Assembly: GCA_018058125.1 (NCBI GenBank)
Contig: JAGPCH010000016.1
Span: forward strand, 1-11,176
DNA from: Ignavibacteria bacterium
GTDB taxonomy: Bacteria > Bacteroidota > Ignavibacteria > Tepidaquicellales > Tepidaquicellaceae
Direction of reading: 5' to 3'
Length of the DNA stretch: 11,176 nucleotides
Of the stretch, positions 1 to 6,172 are shown one piece after another; the stretch's first letter is position 1; each line of letters opens with the position of its first letter. The notes beneath the pieces were generated by a model. The model was not told the DNA's origin and searched no databases. It worked only from the letters and a program-made list of their open reading frames with translations. The position numbers and the translations under genes are program-made.

Positions 1-89
1 TTTTTTAAACTGAAGCGGTCAATTAAAGTAATCTGAATTTCAGAAAATTGTTTTTATATTTTATTATAAAAATTGAATTGTAATTTTAC

Positions 90-428
90 ATGAATTTGAA
101 TAAATTGAGAGAATTAAAAAAGCAAAACGTATTAATGAAAAAAAACACTAAAAGTTTTAAAGAAGCCAATTACAGATTAACACAGCAAATCACAGCTAAA
201 AAAAATCAGGCAAAAAAAAGAGATCCTTTCAAAGAAAGAGGAGTTAAAGATTATATAGATATATTTGATGCAAGATTGCTGACAAGATTTCTTAATGAGC
301 AGGGTAAACTACTTCCTGCAAGAATTACCGGGTCAACAGCAAAAATGCAGAGAAAGCTTACAACTGCCATTAAAAGAGCAAGACATCTTGCAATTATTCC
401 ATTTGTCAGCGAAGGTACAAGATATTAA
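90..428 (+). CDS. rpsR: 30S ribosomal protein S18 (bS18) with lysine-rich N-terminal extension
   Basis: This is a small-subunit ribosomal protein that binds the 16S rRNA platform next to S6. The identification rests on the C-terminal core, about residues 44-112. It shows the family's [10 protein letters not shown] segment, then [17 protein letters not shown], then [13 protein letters not shown], which align without gaps to classical S18. The protein is 112 residues, against roughly 75-90 for typical S18. The extra length is a Lys/Arg/Gln-rich N-terminus of about 43 residues. It has no cysteines, so it is not a zinc-ribbon S18. The ATG at 90 is the first in frame, and no Shine-Dalgarno is visible. 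Met16 (ATG at 135) is a possible alternative start that would still leave a basic tail. The usual partner rplI does not follow, because a terminator comes directly after the gene. What lies upstream (rpsF or ssb) is outside the window. The family call is very secure; the exact start is less so. Confidence 0.94.
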   Translation: MNLNKLRELKKQNVLMKKNTKSFKEANYRLTQQITAKKNQAKKRDPFKERGVKDYIDIFDARLLTRFLNEQGKLLPARITGSTAKMQRKLTTAIKRARHLAIIPFVSEGTRY

Positions 429-455
429 TTTCTTTAAAATTTAAATTTTTTCAAG

Positions 456-490
456 ACTCTTATGTTTCATTTAAGCATAAGAGTTTTTTA
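456..490 (+). terminator. Intrinsic terminator after rpsR
   Basis: A perfect 9-bp inverted repeat, ACTCTTATG at 456-464 and CATAAGAGT at 476-484, extends inward by one G-U and two A-U pairs to a 5-nt loop (468-472). The right arm runs straight into a T-rich tract (TTTTTTATTTT, 484-494). It lies 28 nt after the rpsR stop and ends about 20 nt before the nuclease start, so it separates the two genes transcriptionally. Confidence 0.9.
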
Positions 491-493
491 TTT

Positions 494-501
494 TAACTTT
501 A
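494..501 (+). promoter_or_regulatory. Possible -7 promoter box for the nuclease gene
   Basis: TAACTTTA matches the Bacteroidota -7 consensus TAnnTTTG at all fixed positions but the last. It sits between the rpsR terminator and the ATG at 512, where a new promoter is needed. It would give a very short leader. No good -33 TTG element is seen at the expected distance, and the region is so AT-rich that a one-mismatch match could arise by chance. Confidence 0.25.
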
Positions 502-511
502 TATTCGAATA

Positions 512-1507
512 ATGAAAATTATCAGTTTAAGAAATACAATATTGGTTGTATTGCTTTTTGTATCTCAGATTGCATGTAAAGCGCAGACTGACAGTTCACT
601 GATCATAGGAGATTTCAAAATAAGTAAGGTCACAGACGGAGATACTTTCAGATTTGAAAATCTTGATAACTCCGTAAGACTTCTTGGAATTGATACCGAA
701 GAGACTTTTAAGACTGATGACGCCGAGCAAAAGACAAATGAACTTGCAGCTAACTGGGAGGCATATTACAATTCCGAAAGAGGAAATAATAAAATGCCGG
801 TCAAAGCAGATTCTCCGTTTGGATTCGAAGCATGGAAATGGGCTGAAGGATTTCTTAAAGATGCGGATTATGTAAGACTGGAAAAAGAAGCTGATGACAG
901 GAGTATTGACATGTTCGGCAGATATCTTGTATATATGATCGTTATTATGAAGGATGGTACGGAAGTTAACTATAATGTTGAATGCGTAAGGCAGGGATAT
1001 TCCCCTTATTTTAATAAATACGGAAACAGTACAAGATTTCATAATGAATTTGTTGAAGCACAGGAGTTTGCAAAATCAAACAGTCTTGGAATATGGGATC
1101 CTGCAAAGAAACATTATCCTGATTATGAAGAGAGAATTCTCTGGTGGGATAAAAGAGCTAAACAGATCGAAGACTTTGAAAAGAATAACAGCGGAAAAGA
1201 AAATTATCTGAATCTCAACAGTGATAAGGATTTCGCTTCACTGGGAAATTATATAGGTCAGGAGATAACGGTATTCGGCGGTATAAGCAATATACTTACT
1301 AAAAAATTTCCATACCTTCTCAGAATTCCTCATTCAAAGTCGGAAAGTTTTGACATAGTTGTTTATGAAGAAAATGCCGGATTACTTGAGGAAATTAATA
1401 TTGATGATTTAAAGGAATATTATATTTACGCGAAAGGTGTGCTTGAAACATATAAGGGCGGATATCAGATAGTCCTTAAAAATAAAGATCAGATATGGAT
1501 GGAATAA
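512..1507 (+). CDS. Exported thermonuclease-family (SNase-like) protein with C-terminal OB-like domain
   Basis: This is a predicted secreted or surface nuclease of the staphylococcal nuclease fold, a Ca2+-dependent phosphodiesterase family acting on DNA and RNA. Residues 1-24 form a signal peptide: a basic start, the hydrophobic stretch ILVVLLFVSQIA, then C22-K-A|Q25. Cleavage could be by signal peptidase I at A24/Q25. Processing as a lipoprotein at C22 is possible, but the lipobox QIAC is weak. The nuclease domain spans about residues 35-196. The catalytic set is intact by motif: D44 in TDGDT, R56 and D61/E64 in RLLGIDTEET, and R137 in MFGRYL. VRQGY and the terminal LGIWDP are also typical. 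About 30 extra residues lie between E64 and R137. Residues about 244-331 (GQEITVFGG through YIYAKGVLETYKGGYQI) look like a beta-rich OB-fold and may bind nucleic acid; this is inference. The gene converges on the phosphatase gene with 20 nt between stops. Confidence 0.88.
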   Translation: MKIISLRNTILVVLLFVSQIACKAQTDSSLIIGDFKISKVTDGDTFRFENLDNSVRLLGIDTEETFKTDDAEQKTNELAANWEAYYNSERGNNKMPVKADSPFGFEAWKWAEGFLKDADYVRLEKEADDRSIDMFGRYLVYMIVIMKDGTEVNYNVECVRQGYSPYFNKYGNSTRFHNEFVEAQEFAKSNSLGIWDPAKKHYPDYEERILWWDKRAKQIEDFEKNNSGKENYLNLNSDKDFASLGNYIGQEITVFGGISNILTKKFPYLLRIPHSKSESFDIVVYEENAGLLEEINIDDLKEYYIYAKGVLETYKGGYQIVLKNKDQIWME

Positions 1508-1527
1508 TAATATATTTCATTTTCAGG

Positions 1528-3270
1528 TCAGAGTTTTTTTAATACGATTGCAGTAATATCGTCATACTGAGGAGTATCTTTTGCAAATTCTACAAGAGAA
1601 TGATTTAATTTTTCCAGAATGAACTTTGAAGTACAATCTTTACAGTTTTTCATGATATCAATAAGTCTGGCATCACCAAACTCTTCGCCATTTTTATCCA
1701 TTGCTTCCGTGACACCGTCGGTATAAAATACTACAACATCATTATTGTTCAGATCAATTTTACCGACTTCATAATTAATTCCAAAATCTAAAATTCCAAT
1801 CATAAATCCGCCCTCAGTAAGCGGTACAATTTTATCATCATGAAGCATATACGGAGGATTGTGTCCGGCATTTATATATTCGAAGGTATTGTTTGCTGAA
1901 TCAAGTATGCCCCAGAAAAATGTAATGAATTTTTCCGAAGAAGTATTCTCATATATCAATTCATTTATCTTTTCGGTGACTTTTGCAAGATCAAAATCTA
2001 TTTCCGTATATAATTTAAGATAGGAATGAACAGCGGACTGAATGTTAGCCATTAATAATGATGCGGGTGTACCTTTTCCGGAAACATCAGCAATCACAAG
2101 AGCAGTCTTTGTATCCGTAAGTTTTATTATGTCATAATAATCTCCGCCTACCTGCAATGCAGGAATATTTTCACCCGCAATATCATAACCTTTTATTTCC
2201 GGAATATCATTCGGCAGGAGCGCAAGCTGAATTTCCCGCGCTATTTTCAATTCATTTTCAATCTTCTGCTTTTCAAGAAACTCTCTGAAGAGTTCTGTAT
2301 TCTGAATTGAAATTAGTGAAAGATTAACAATTGATTCTAGAAATTCTATGTCTGTATCTGAATATGAAGTTTTGTTAAGCTTTTTTCCTATACAAATAAT
2401 ATAGTCGATCTCATTTTTAATAATGGTTGGAATAACAATCTCAAAACCCTGTTTATATAAAAAATCAAGAAAAGAAACAGAAGAGTTATTCGTTAAAATT
2501 AAAGTTGATTTATACTCTTCCGGGATTTGACCAACCGGGAACAGTTTTTTGAGATCAAATTCAGATATATCAAACTTTTTACTTTCTTTAAGCAAATTAA
2601 ATTCACCGGACTTATCACGGGCGATTACAATAAAATCTTTGATACCAAAATTACCAAGAAGGGAATAGCTTAGAAGTTTGATAATGTTTTCTCTGTTCGT
2701 AAAATTTGAATTGAATTCTTTTCCGAGTTCGGATAAAGAACTTAACTGTCTTACTTTAAGGATCAGGCTGTCGTTAAGATTATTAAGCTGATTGAATTTT
2801 ATTGTATTTTCAATTGCAGATGAAGAAATATTAAGCATTGTTTCAATAAAAATGATCTCATTCTTTGCCAGCTCTGTATTATTCAGTTTCTTTCCAAAAC
2901 AAATCAAGCCCAGAAATTTATTCTGAAAATAGATCTTAAAGAAATACTTAAGACCTGAATTATAAACAAATCCTGATCTGTTTTCAATATCATCATATTC
3001 AAACACTGACATTTTAGGAAACTCAACTTCCGTAAAAGTATTGATCAGTTTTGAATCAAATCCTTTGGCTGCTTCGATCGCAAAAATATTGGGAATACCT
3101 TCATCCTTTTTCAGCAGGATCATGCCTTTAGAAATAAGCATTTTTCCCATTATACTTAAAAGAATATTATTAAGAATGTATTTCAGATCAAGTTTGCTGG
3201 TTATTAATTGCGAGAATTCTATAAGCGAGTTTAGTTCGAGTTGTTTTTGAGCGGGATTGTGATTATCCAT
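1528..3270 (-). CDS. GAF-GAF-PP2C (SpoIIE/RsbU-type) serine phosphatase
   Basis: This is a PP2C-family protein serine phosphatase, predicted to dephosphorylate the STAS antagonist encoded two genes upstream. The 580 residues comprise GAF domain 1 (about 20-160), GAF domain 2 (about 180-325), a helical linker (about 325-352, ending in REIQLALLP) and the phosphatase domain (about 353-580). Metal-binding Asp motifs are all present: GGDYYD (D377), ADVSGKG (D395), YTDGVTEA (D518) and the terminal YDDIT (D570/D571). So it should be active with Mn2+ or Mg2+. No transmembrane segment, HAMP or receiver domain is seen, which suggests a cytoplasmic enzyme tuned by a small ligand or partner at the GAF domains. 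The two GAF units resemble each other, sharing the GKKLN segment and the helix after it, so they probably arose by duplication. It is the third gene of the module, 14 nt after the kinase stop. No terminator hairpin is seen after its stop. The ligand is unknown. Confidence 0.93.
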   Translation of the reverse strand: MDNHNPAQKQLELNSLIEFSQLITSKLDLKYILNNILLSIMGKMLISKGMILLKKDEGIPNIFAIEAAKGFDSKLINTFTEVEFPKMSVFEYDDIENRSGFVYNSGLKYFFKIYFQNKFLGLICFGKKLNNTELAKNEIIFIETMLNISSSAIENTIKFNQLNNLNDSLILKVRQLSSLSELGKEFNSNFTNRENIIKLLSYSLLGNFGIKDFIVIARDKSGEFNLLKESKKFDISEFDLKKLFPVGQIPEEYKSTLILTNNSSVSFLDFLYKQGFEIVIPTIIKNEIDYIICIGKKLNKTSYSDTDIEFLESIVNLSLISIQNTELFREFLEKQKIENELKIAREIQLALLPNDIPEIKGYDIAGENIPALQVGGDYYDIIKLTDTKTALVIADVSGKGTPASLLMANIQSAVHSYLKLYTEIDFDLAKVTEKINELIYENTSSEKFITFFWGILDSANNTFEYINAGHNPPYMLHDDKIVPLTEGGFMIGILDFGINYEVGKIDLNNNDVVVFYTDGVTEAMDKNGEEFGDARLIDIMKNCKDCTSKFILEKLNHSLVEFAKDTPQYDDITAIVLKKL

Positions 3271-3284
3271 TTATGATTTATTAA

Positions 3285-3707
3285 TTAGCTCTGAAGTGAT
3301 TTTATCAGAGTTAATGAATTTTCTTCGGAGTTATTATGCACATATTCAATTTTATTCATGAATTTTTTCATTATCGGGACTCCAAGACCCCCGACCTTAT
3401 ATTTACTGAAATATTCTTTCATATTTGGATTATCAATATCATTTGGATCAAATCCTTTGCCTTTATAATTCATTACAATAAAAATCTTACCATTATCAAA
3501 TTTGATCTCCATTTCAATGTGTTCTTTTTCATTATAATGATGAGCATGTTTGATAATATTTGTACAAGCCTCATCCACGGAAAGAATAATCTGATTGATT
3601 GTTCTTTCGTCAAATCCAAAACCTGATGCTTTCAATTCTATGAATTTTCTTACGAGAGCGAGATTTTTGGTAGAGCTTGCAAACAATATTTTATTGGGGT
3701 TGCTCAT
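3285..3707 (-). CDS. RsbW/SpoIIAB-like serine kinase (anti-sigma factor type HATPase)
   Basis: This is a GHKL-fold ATPase of the anti-sigma-factor kinase family, predicted to phosphorylate the neighbouring STAS protein and to hold an unidentified target when that protein is phosphorylated. At 140 residues it is a standalone kinase domain of normal family length. The N box is clear: DEACTNIIKHAH, with E46 and N50 at the positions expected from SpoIIAB. The G1 box is GKGFDP (83-88), and the G2 box is GGLGVPIMKK (106-115). The Asp normally two residues before the first G1 glycine (DxGxG) is Tyr81 here, preceded by Asn80. That Asp contacts adenine in GHKL proteins, so ATP binding may be altered. 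The gene sits 8 nt after the STAS stop and 14 nt before the phosphatase start, which supports one transcript. No sigma factor gene is adjacent. The family call is secure; its target and its activity are inferred. Confidence 0.9.
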   Translation of the reverse strand: MSNPNKILFASSTKNLALVRKFIELKASGFGFDERTINQIILSVDEACTNIIKHAHHYNEKEHIEMEIKFDNGKIFIVMNYKGKGFDPNDIDNPNMKEYFSKYKVGGLGVPIMKKFMNKIEYVHNNSEENSLTLIKSLQS

Positions 3708-3715
3708 ATCCGGAG

Positions 3716-4060
3716 TTAGCTGAATTTTTCAATAGCTGATTTTTCTTCTTTATAAATTTCAAATAAGATGGGAAAACCCAGCATATCGAATATGTTATAT
3801 ATTTTATCGCTCATTCCGCAGAGTTTAATGTCTCCGGAATTTTCGCGGGCATTTTCAATAAACGCCATAAAGACCCCGAGACCGGCGCTGCTGATATAGG
3901 TAAGCTTATCAAAATTTACGACAATTTTAAAATTCTTTTCAGAAAGTACTTCTTCAAAACTCTTTTCAAGCTCAACAGAAGTATGGGCATCCAGGAATCC
4001 GTTTAAACTCAGAATAGTAACTTTATCCTGTTGTTTTTTATTGATCGAAAATTCTTCCAT
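3716..4060 (-). CDS. STAS-domain anti-sigma factor antagonist (RsbV/SpoIIAA-like)
   Basis: This is a single STAS domain of 114 residues, the phosphorylatable switch of a partner-switching system. Unphosphorylated it would bind the kinase encoded next to it and release the kinase's target; phosphorylated it would let go. The family pattern is clear: an N-terminal strand KVTILSLNGFLDAHTSVELE, a second strand KIVVNFDKLTYISSAGLGV, and a C-terminal DMLGF. Ser58 in YISSAGLGV aligns with the phosphorylated Ser58 of Bacillus SpoIIAA. The preceding Asp of the usual DSSG is replaced by Ser57, and the following Ser by Ala59, so Ser57 is an alternative phosphosite. It is the first gene of the minus-strand module, with its promoter presumably in the 165-bp divergent region. 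No Shine-Dalgarno is seen before the ATG at 4060. Confidence is high for the family and good for its role with the two downstream genes. Confidence 0.92.
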   Translation of the reverse strand: MEEFSINKKQQDKVTILSLNGFLDAHTSVELEKSFEEVLSEKNFKIVVNFDKLTYISSAGLGVFMAFIENARENSGDIKLCGMSDKIYNIFDMLGFPILFEIYKEEKSAIEKFS

Positions 4061-4225
4061 TATATGTGTTTTAAGTTTTGAAGCAAAATCCTAAAAATTA
4101 ACTTTAAAATAAATGGTATTTTTTAAATAAAAAAATTATTGTATAAAAGAAAAAATCAAATTTTAAAAGGGAACCATTGTTTTTCATAGATTCTAATTCG
4201 TAATTAAAGTATATTTGTTGCATTC
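4061..4225. promoter_or_regulatory. Divergent intergenic region between the switch module and anmK run
   Basis: This 165-bp, very AT-rich gap separates two divergent transcription units and should hold both promoters. On the plus side there is an exact TAnnTTTG match (see the next entry). On the minus side no exact match was found; a TAATTTTT-like stretch near 4093-4100, read on the minus strand, is a weak candidate. A 6-bp inverted repeat, AATGGT (4112-4117) and ACCATT (4173-4178), is too short to call an operator. No small gene is visible. Confidence 0.5.
4210..4217 (+). promoter_or_regulatory. Candidate Bacteroidota-type -7 box upstream of anmK
   Basis: TATATTTG exactly matches the TAnnTTTG -7 consensus described for Bacteroidota primary sigma factor promoters. 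It ends 8 nt before the anmK ATG at 4226. With a normal box-to-start distance, transcription would begin almost at the start codon, giving a leaderless or nearly leaderless mRNA. No convincing -33 TTTG lies about 20 bp upstream. Some such matches occur by chance in AT-rich DNA, so this is a candidate only. Confidence 0.4.
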
Positions 4226-5407
4226 ATGAAGAAATTTCTTAATTTAGTAAATAAAACCAAAAGGGTTGTAATTGGGATATTATCCGGTACTTCAGTAGAT
4301 GGAGTGGATGTTGTTTTACTAAAGATATCCGGAAAAAATTTTGCAACAAGAATTAAAGTAATAGATTTCAAGACCTACCCTGTCAGTTCGGAGTTAAAAA
4401 AGTTCATTATTGAATGCTCTTCAGGTAAATCCGGTAATCCGGAAAATATTTGCAGATTAAATTTTATGGCCGGAAATTTGTTTGCAGATTCAGTTATAAA
4501 GCTCATAAAAAAAAATAAGCTCCTAACAAAAGACATTGACTTGATCGGATCTCACGGGCAGACAATTTTCCATTACCCATTTAATCATAAACTATATAAA
4601 CTAAGTTCGAAATCAACACTTCAGATAGGTGATATTTCCGTTATTGCAAATAAAACGGGTATTACTACTGTCGGTGATTTCAGAACAGGAGATGTTGCAG
4701 TCAATGGCGACGGCGCTCCTTTGGTTCCTTATCTAGATCAGATACTGTTTACAGATAAAAGAAATAAAAGAATATTAATAAACATAGGCGGAATAACGAA
4801 TCTGACTGTTCTTGGAAAATACGGTGATAATAAAAAAGTCATCGCATTTGACTGTGGTCCCGGAAATATGATGATCGATTATCTTGCAAATAAATATTAT
4901 AACAAGAAGTTTGATAAAAATGGTCAGATTGCTTCCAAAGGTAATGTAATTGATGAAATGTTAAAGAAGATAATTAGCGAAGATGAATTCTGCAGAAAAG
5001 CACCTCCAAAGTCTACAGGACGTGAATACTATTCCGAAAATTTCATTAACAGTATTTTAAATAAATTTAAAAAAGCAGATCCTTCTGACATTTTAAAAAC
5101 ATTTACTGAATTTACGGCATTTGCAATTCATTACAATTTGAAAAAAATTAATGTGGACATTGATAATGCAGAATTAATAGTAAGCGGAGGCGGCGCTAAG
5201 AATACTTTGCTTATGAAATATCTTAAAGAATATTTTAAAGGAAATACTGTAAGGACTATGAATGATCACGGGATCAATTGCGATAACAAGGAAGCTGTTT
5301 TGTTTGCTGTACTTGCAAATGAACTTATAAACGGCGAAAAAACAAATATGCCTTCGGTCACAGGATCAGACAGAAAAGTTTTTCTTGGTAAAATTAGCAT
5401 TGCATAA
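4226..5407 (+). CDS. anmK: Anhydro-N-acetylmuramic acid kinase
   Basis: This enzyme uses ATP and water to open and phosphorylate 1,6-anhydro-N-acetylmuramic acid, giving MurNAc-6-phosphate, a step of cytoplasmic cell-wall recycling. The 393 residues, slightly above the usual 370 or so, carry the whole ASKHA-type family signature. In order these are GILSGTSVDGVD (17-28), GSHGQT (108-113), GDFRTGDVA (150-158), GAPLVP (163-168), NIGGITN (186-192), GPGN (211-214), PPKSTGREYY (260-269) and SGGGAKN (320-326). The end, PSVTGSDRKVFLGKI, is also typical. GAPLVP is preceded by VNGD rather than the more common GGQ. The ATG at 4226 is the only plausible start, because no other in-frame start lies between it and the first motif. 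The extra N-terminus is about 14 basic residues. It leads a four-gene plus-strand run. The next recycling enzyme, MurNAc-6-P etherase (murQ), is not in the window. Confidence 0.95.
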   Translation: MKKFLNLVNKTKRVVIGILSGTSVDGVDVVLLKISGKNFATRIKVIDFKTYPVSSELKKFIIECSSGKSGNPENICRLNFMAGNLFADSVIKLIKKNKLLTKDIDLIGSHGQTIFHYPFNHKLYKLSSKSTLQIGDISVIANKTGITTVGDFRTGDVAVNGDGAPLVPYLDQILFTDKRNKRILINIGGITNLTVLGKYGDNKKVIAFDCGPGNMMIDYLANKYYNKKFDKNGQIASKGNVIDEMLKKIISEDEFCRKAPPKSTGREYYSENFINSILNKFKKADPSDILKTFTEFTAFAIHYNLKKINVDIDNAELIVSGGGAKNTLLMKYLKEYFKGNTVRTMNDHGINCDNKEAVLFAVLANELINGEKTNMPSVTGSDRKVFLGKISIA

Positions 5408-5413
5408 AATATT

Positions 5414-6142
5414 ATGACAGACAAAGTTGCAATAGTAACAGGCGGCACAGGTGCACTTGGCAGATTCATAGTCAGGAAGTTTGCAGATGAAGGACTGAGA
5501 GTATATGTGCCCTCAAAAAGTACCGAAGAGTTCAATAAAGTCTTTGATAATTCCCATGAAGAAAATTCAGAATATTTTAAACTTAGAAAAATATACTGTA
5601 AAACGTGTGATGCCGTAAATGAACAATCTGTGACTGAGTTTGTGGAAAATGTTGCAGCTCTGGAAAAAGGAAAAATAGATATTCTTATAAATACGGTCGG
5701 GGGAATATCCGAAGCTTCAGATGTTACCGAACTGGCAACCGAAGATCTGGACAAAATGCTGAATCTTAATTTTAAGTCAGCATTTTATTTCTCAAGAGAA
5801 ACTGCAAAAATAATGCTTGGAAATGATTATGGAAGAATAGTTTCTGTCGGAGCTATTGCCGGTACAGAAACAACGCCCGGCAGATTTGCTTATTCTATTT
5901 CCAAAGCAGGTGTGATCAGCTTAATGGAAACAATGAGCGAAGAATTGAAAGATAAAAACATAAGGTGTAATACAATTATTCCGGGAATTATTGATACACC
6001 TTCAAACCGTGACTGGGGAAGCGAAGAAGACATTAAGAAATGGATAAAACCAGAAGAAATATCTGATGTAATTTATGATCTTGTCTCAGATAAATTTTCA
6101 GCATTGAGGTCAAGCCGCATTAAATTGTACGGTTCATATTAA
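5414..6142 (+). CDS. Short-chain dehydrogenase/reductase (classical SDR), substrate unknown
   Basis: This is an NAD(P)-dependent oxidoreductase with a Rossmann fold, 242 residues, the usual length for classical SDRs. The cofactor motif TGGTGALG (9-16) is at the N-terminus. INTVGG (92-97) stands where NNAG is usual, and Asn119 lies in the LNLNF helix. The active site YSISK gives Tyr160 and Lys164. The catalytic Ser expected 13 residues before Tyr160 is Ala147, in VSVGAIAG. This substitution also occurs in dihydropteridine-reductase-like SDRs, so the enzyme may be active with a different proton relay. PGIIDTP follows at 190-196, as in FabG-like enzymes. It begins 6 nt after the anmK stop, a strong sign of co-transcription, yet no known recycling step requires it. 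Ser34 in the YVPSKS loop after beta-2, with no acidic residue there, leaves cofactor preference open. The superfamily is certain; the reaction is not known. Confidence 0.88.
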   Translation: MTDKVAIVTGGTGALGRFIVRKFADEGLRVYVPSKSTEEFNKVFDNSHEENSEYFKLRKIYCKTCDAVNEQSVTEFVENVAALEKGKIDILINTVGGISEASDVTELATEDLDKMLNLNFKSAFYFSRETAKIMLGNDYGRIVSVGAIAGTETTPGRFAYSISKAGVISLMETMSEELKDKNIRCNTIIPGIIDTPSNRDWGSEEDIKKWIKPEEISDVIYDLVSDKFSALRSSRIKLYGSY

Positions 6143-6172
6143 ATTATTTATAAAAATATACTTATAAAATAA

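Noticed and set aside
81..88. TAATTTTA as a promoter box for rpsR
   Set aside because: It ends one base before the ATG at 90, so a transcript from it would start inside the coding sequence. It also has one mismatch to the consensus.
1..89. Tail of an upstream gene or small RNA
   Set aside because: This is AT-rich sequence with no clear frame, hairpin or motif. Nothing can be supported.
596..1042. Minus-strand open frame of 148 codons inside the nuclease gene
   Set aside because: It is a shadow of a gene with intact family motifs, and its translation is Ile/Ser/Phe-rich without a domain.
4112..4178. Inverted repeat AATGGT/ACCATT in the divergent region as an operator
   Set aside because: Only 6 bp, with arms 55 nt apart. 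This is expected by chance in such AT-rich DNA.
5266..5754. Long minus-strand open frame (162 codons) across the anmK end and SDR start
   Set aside because: It is antisense to two well-supported genes and spans their junction. Its translation is Ser/Phe-rich with no recognisable motif.
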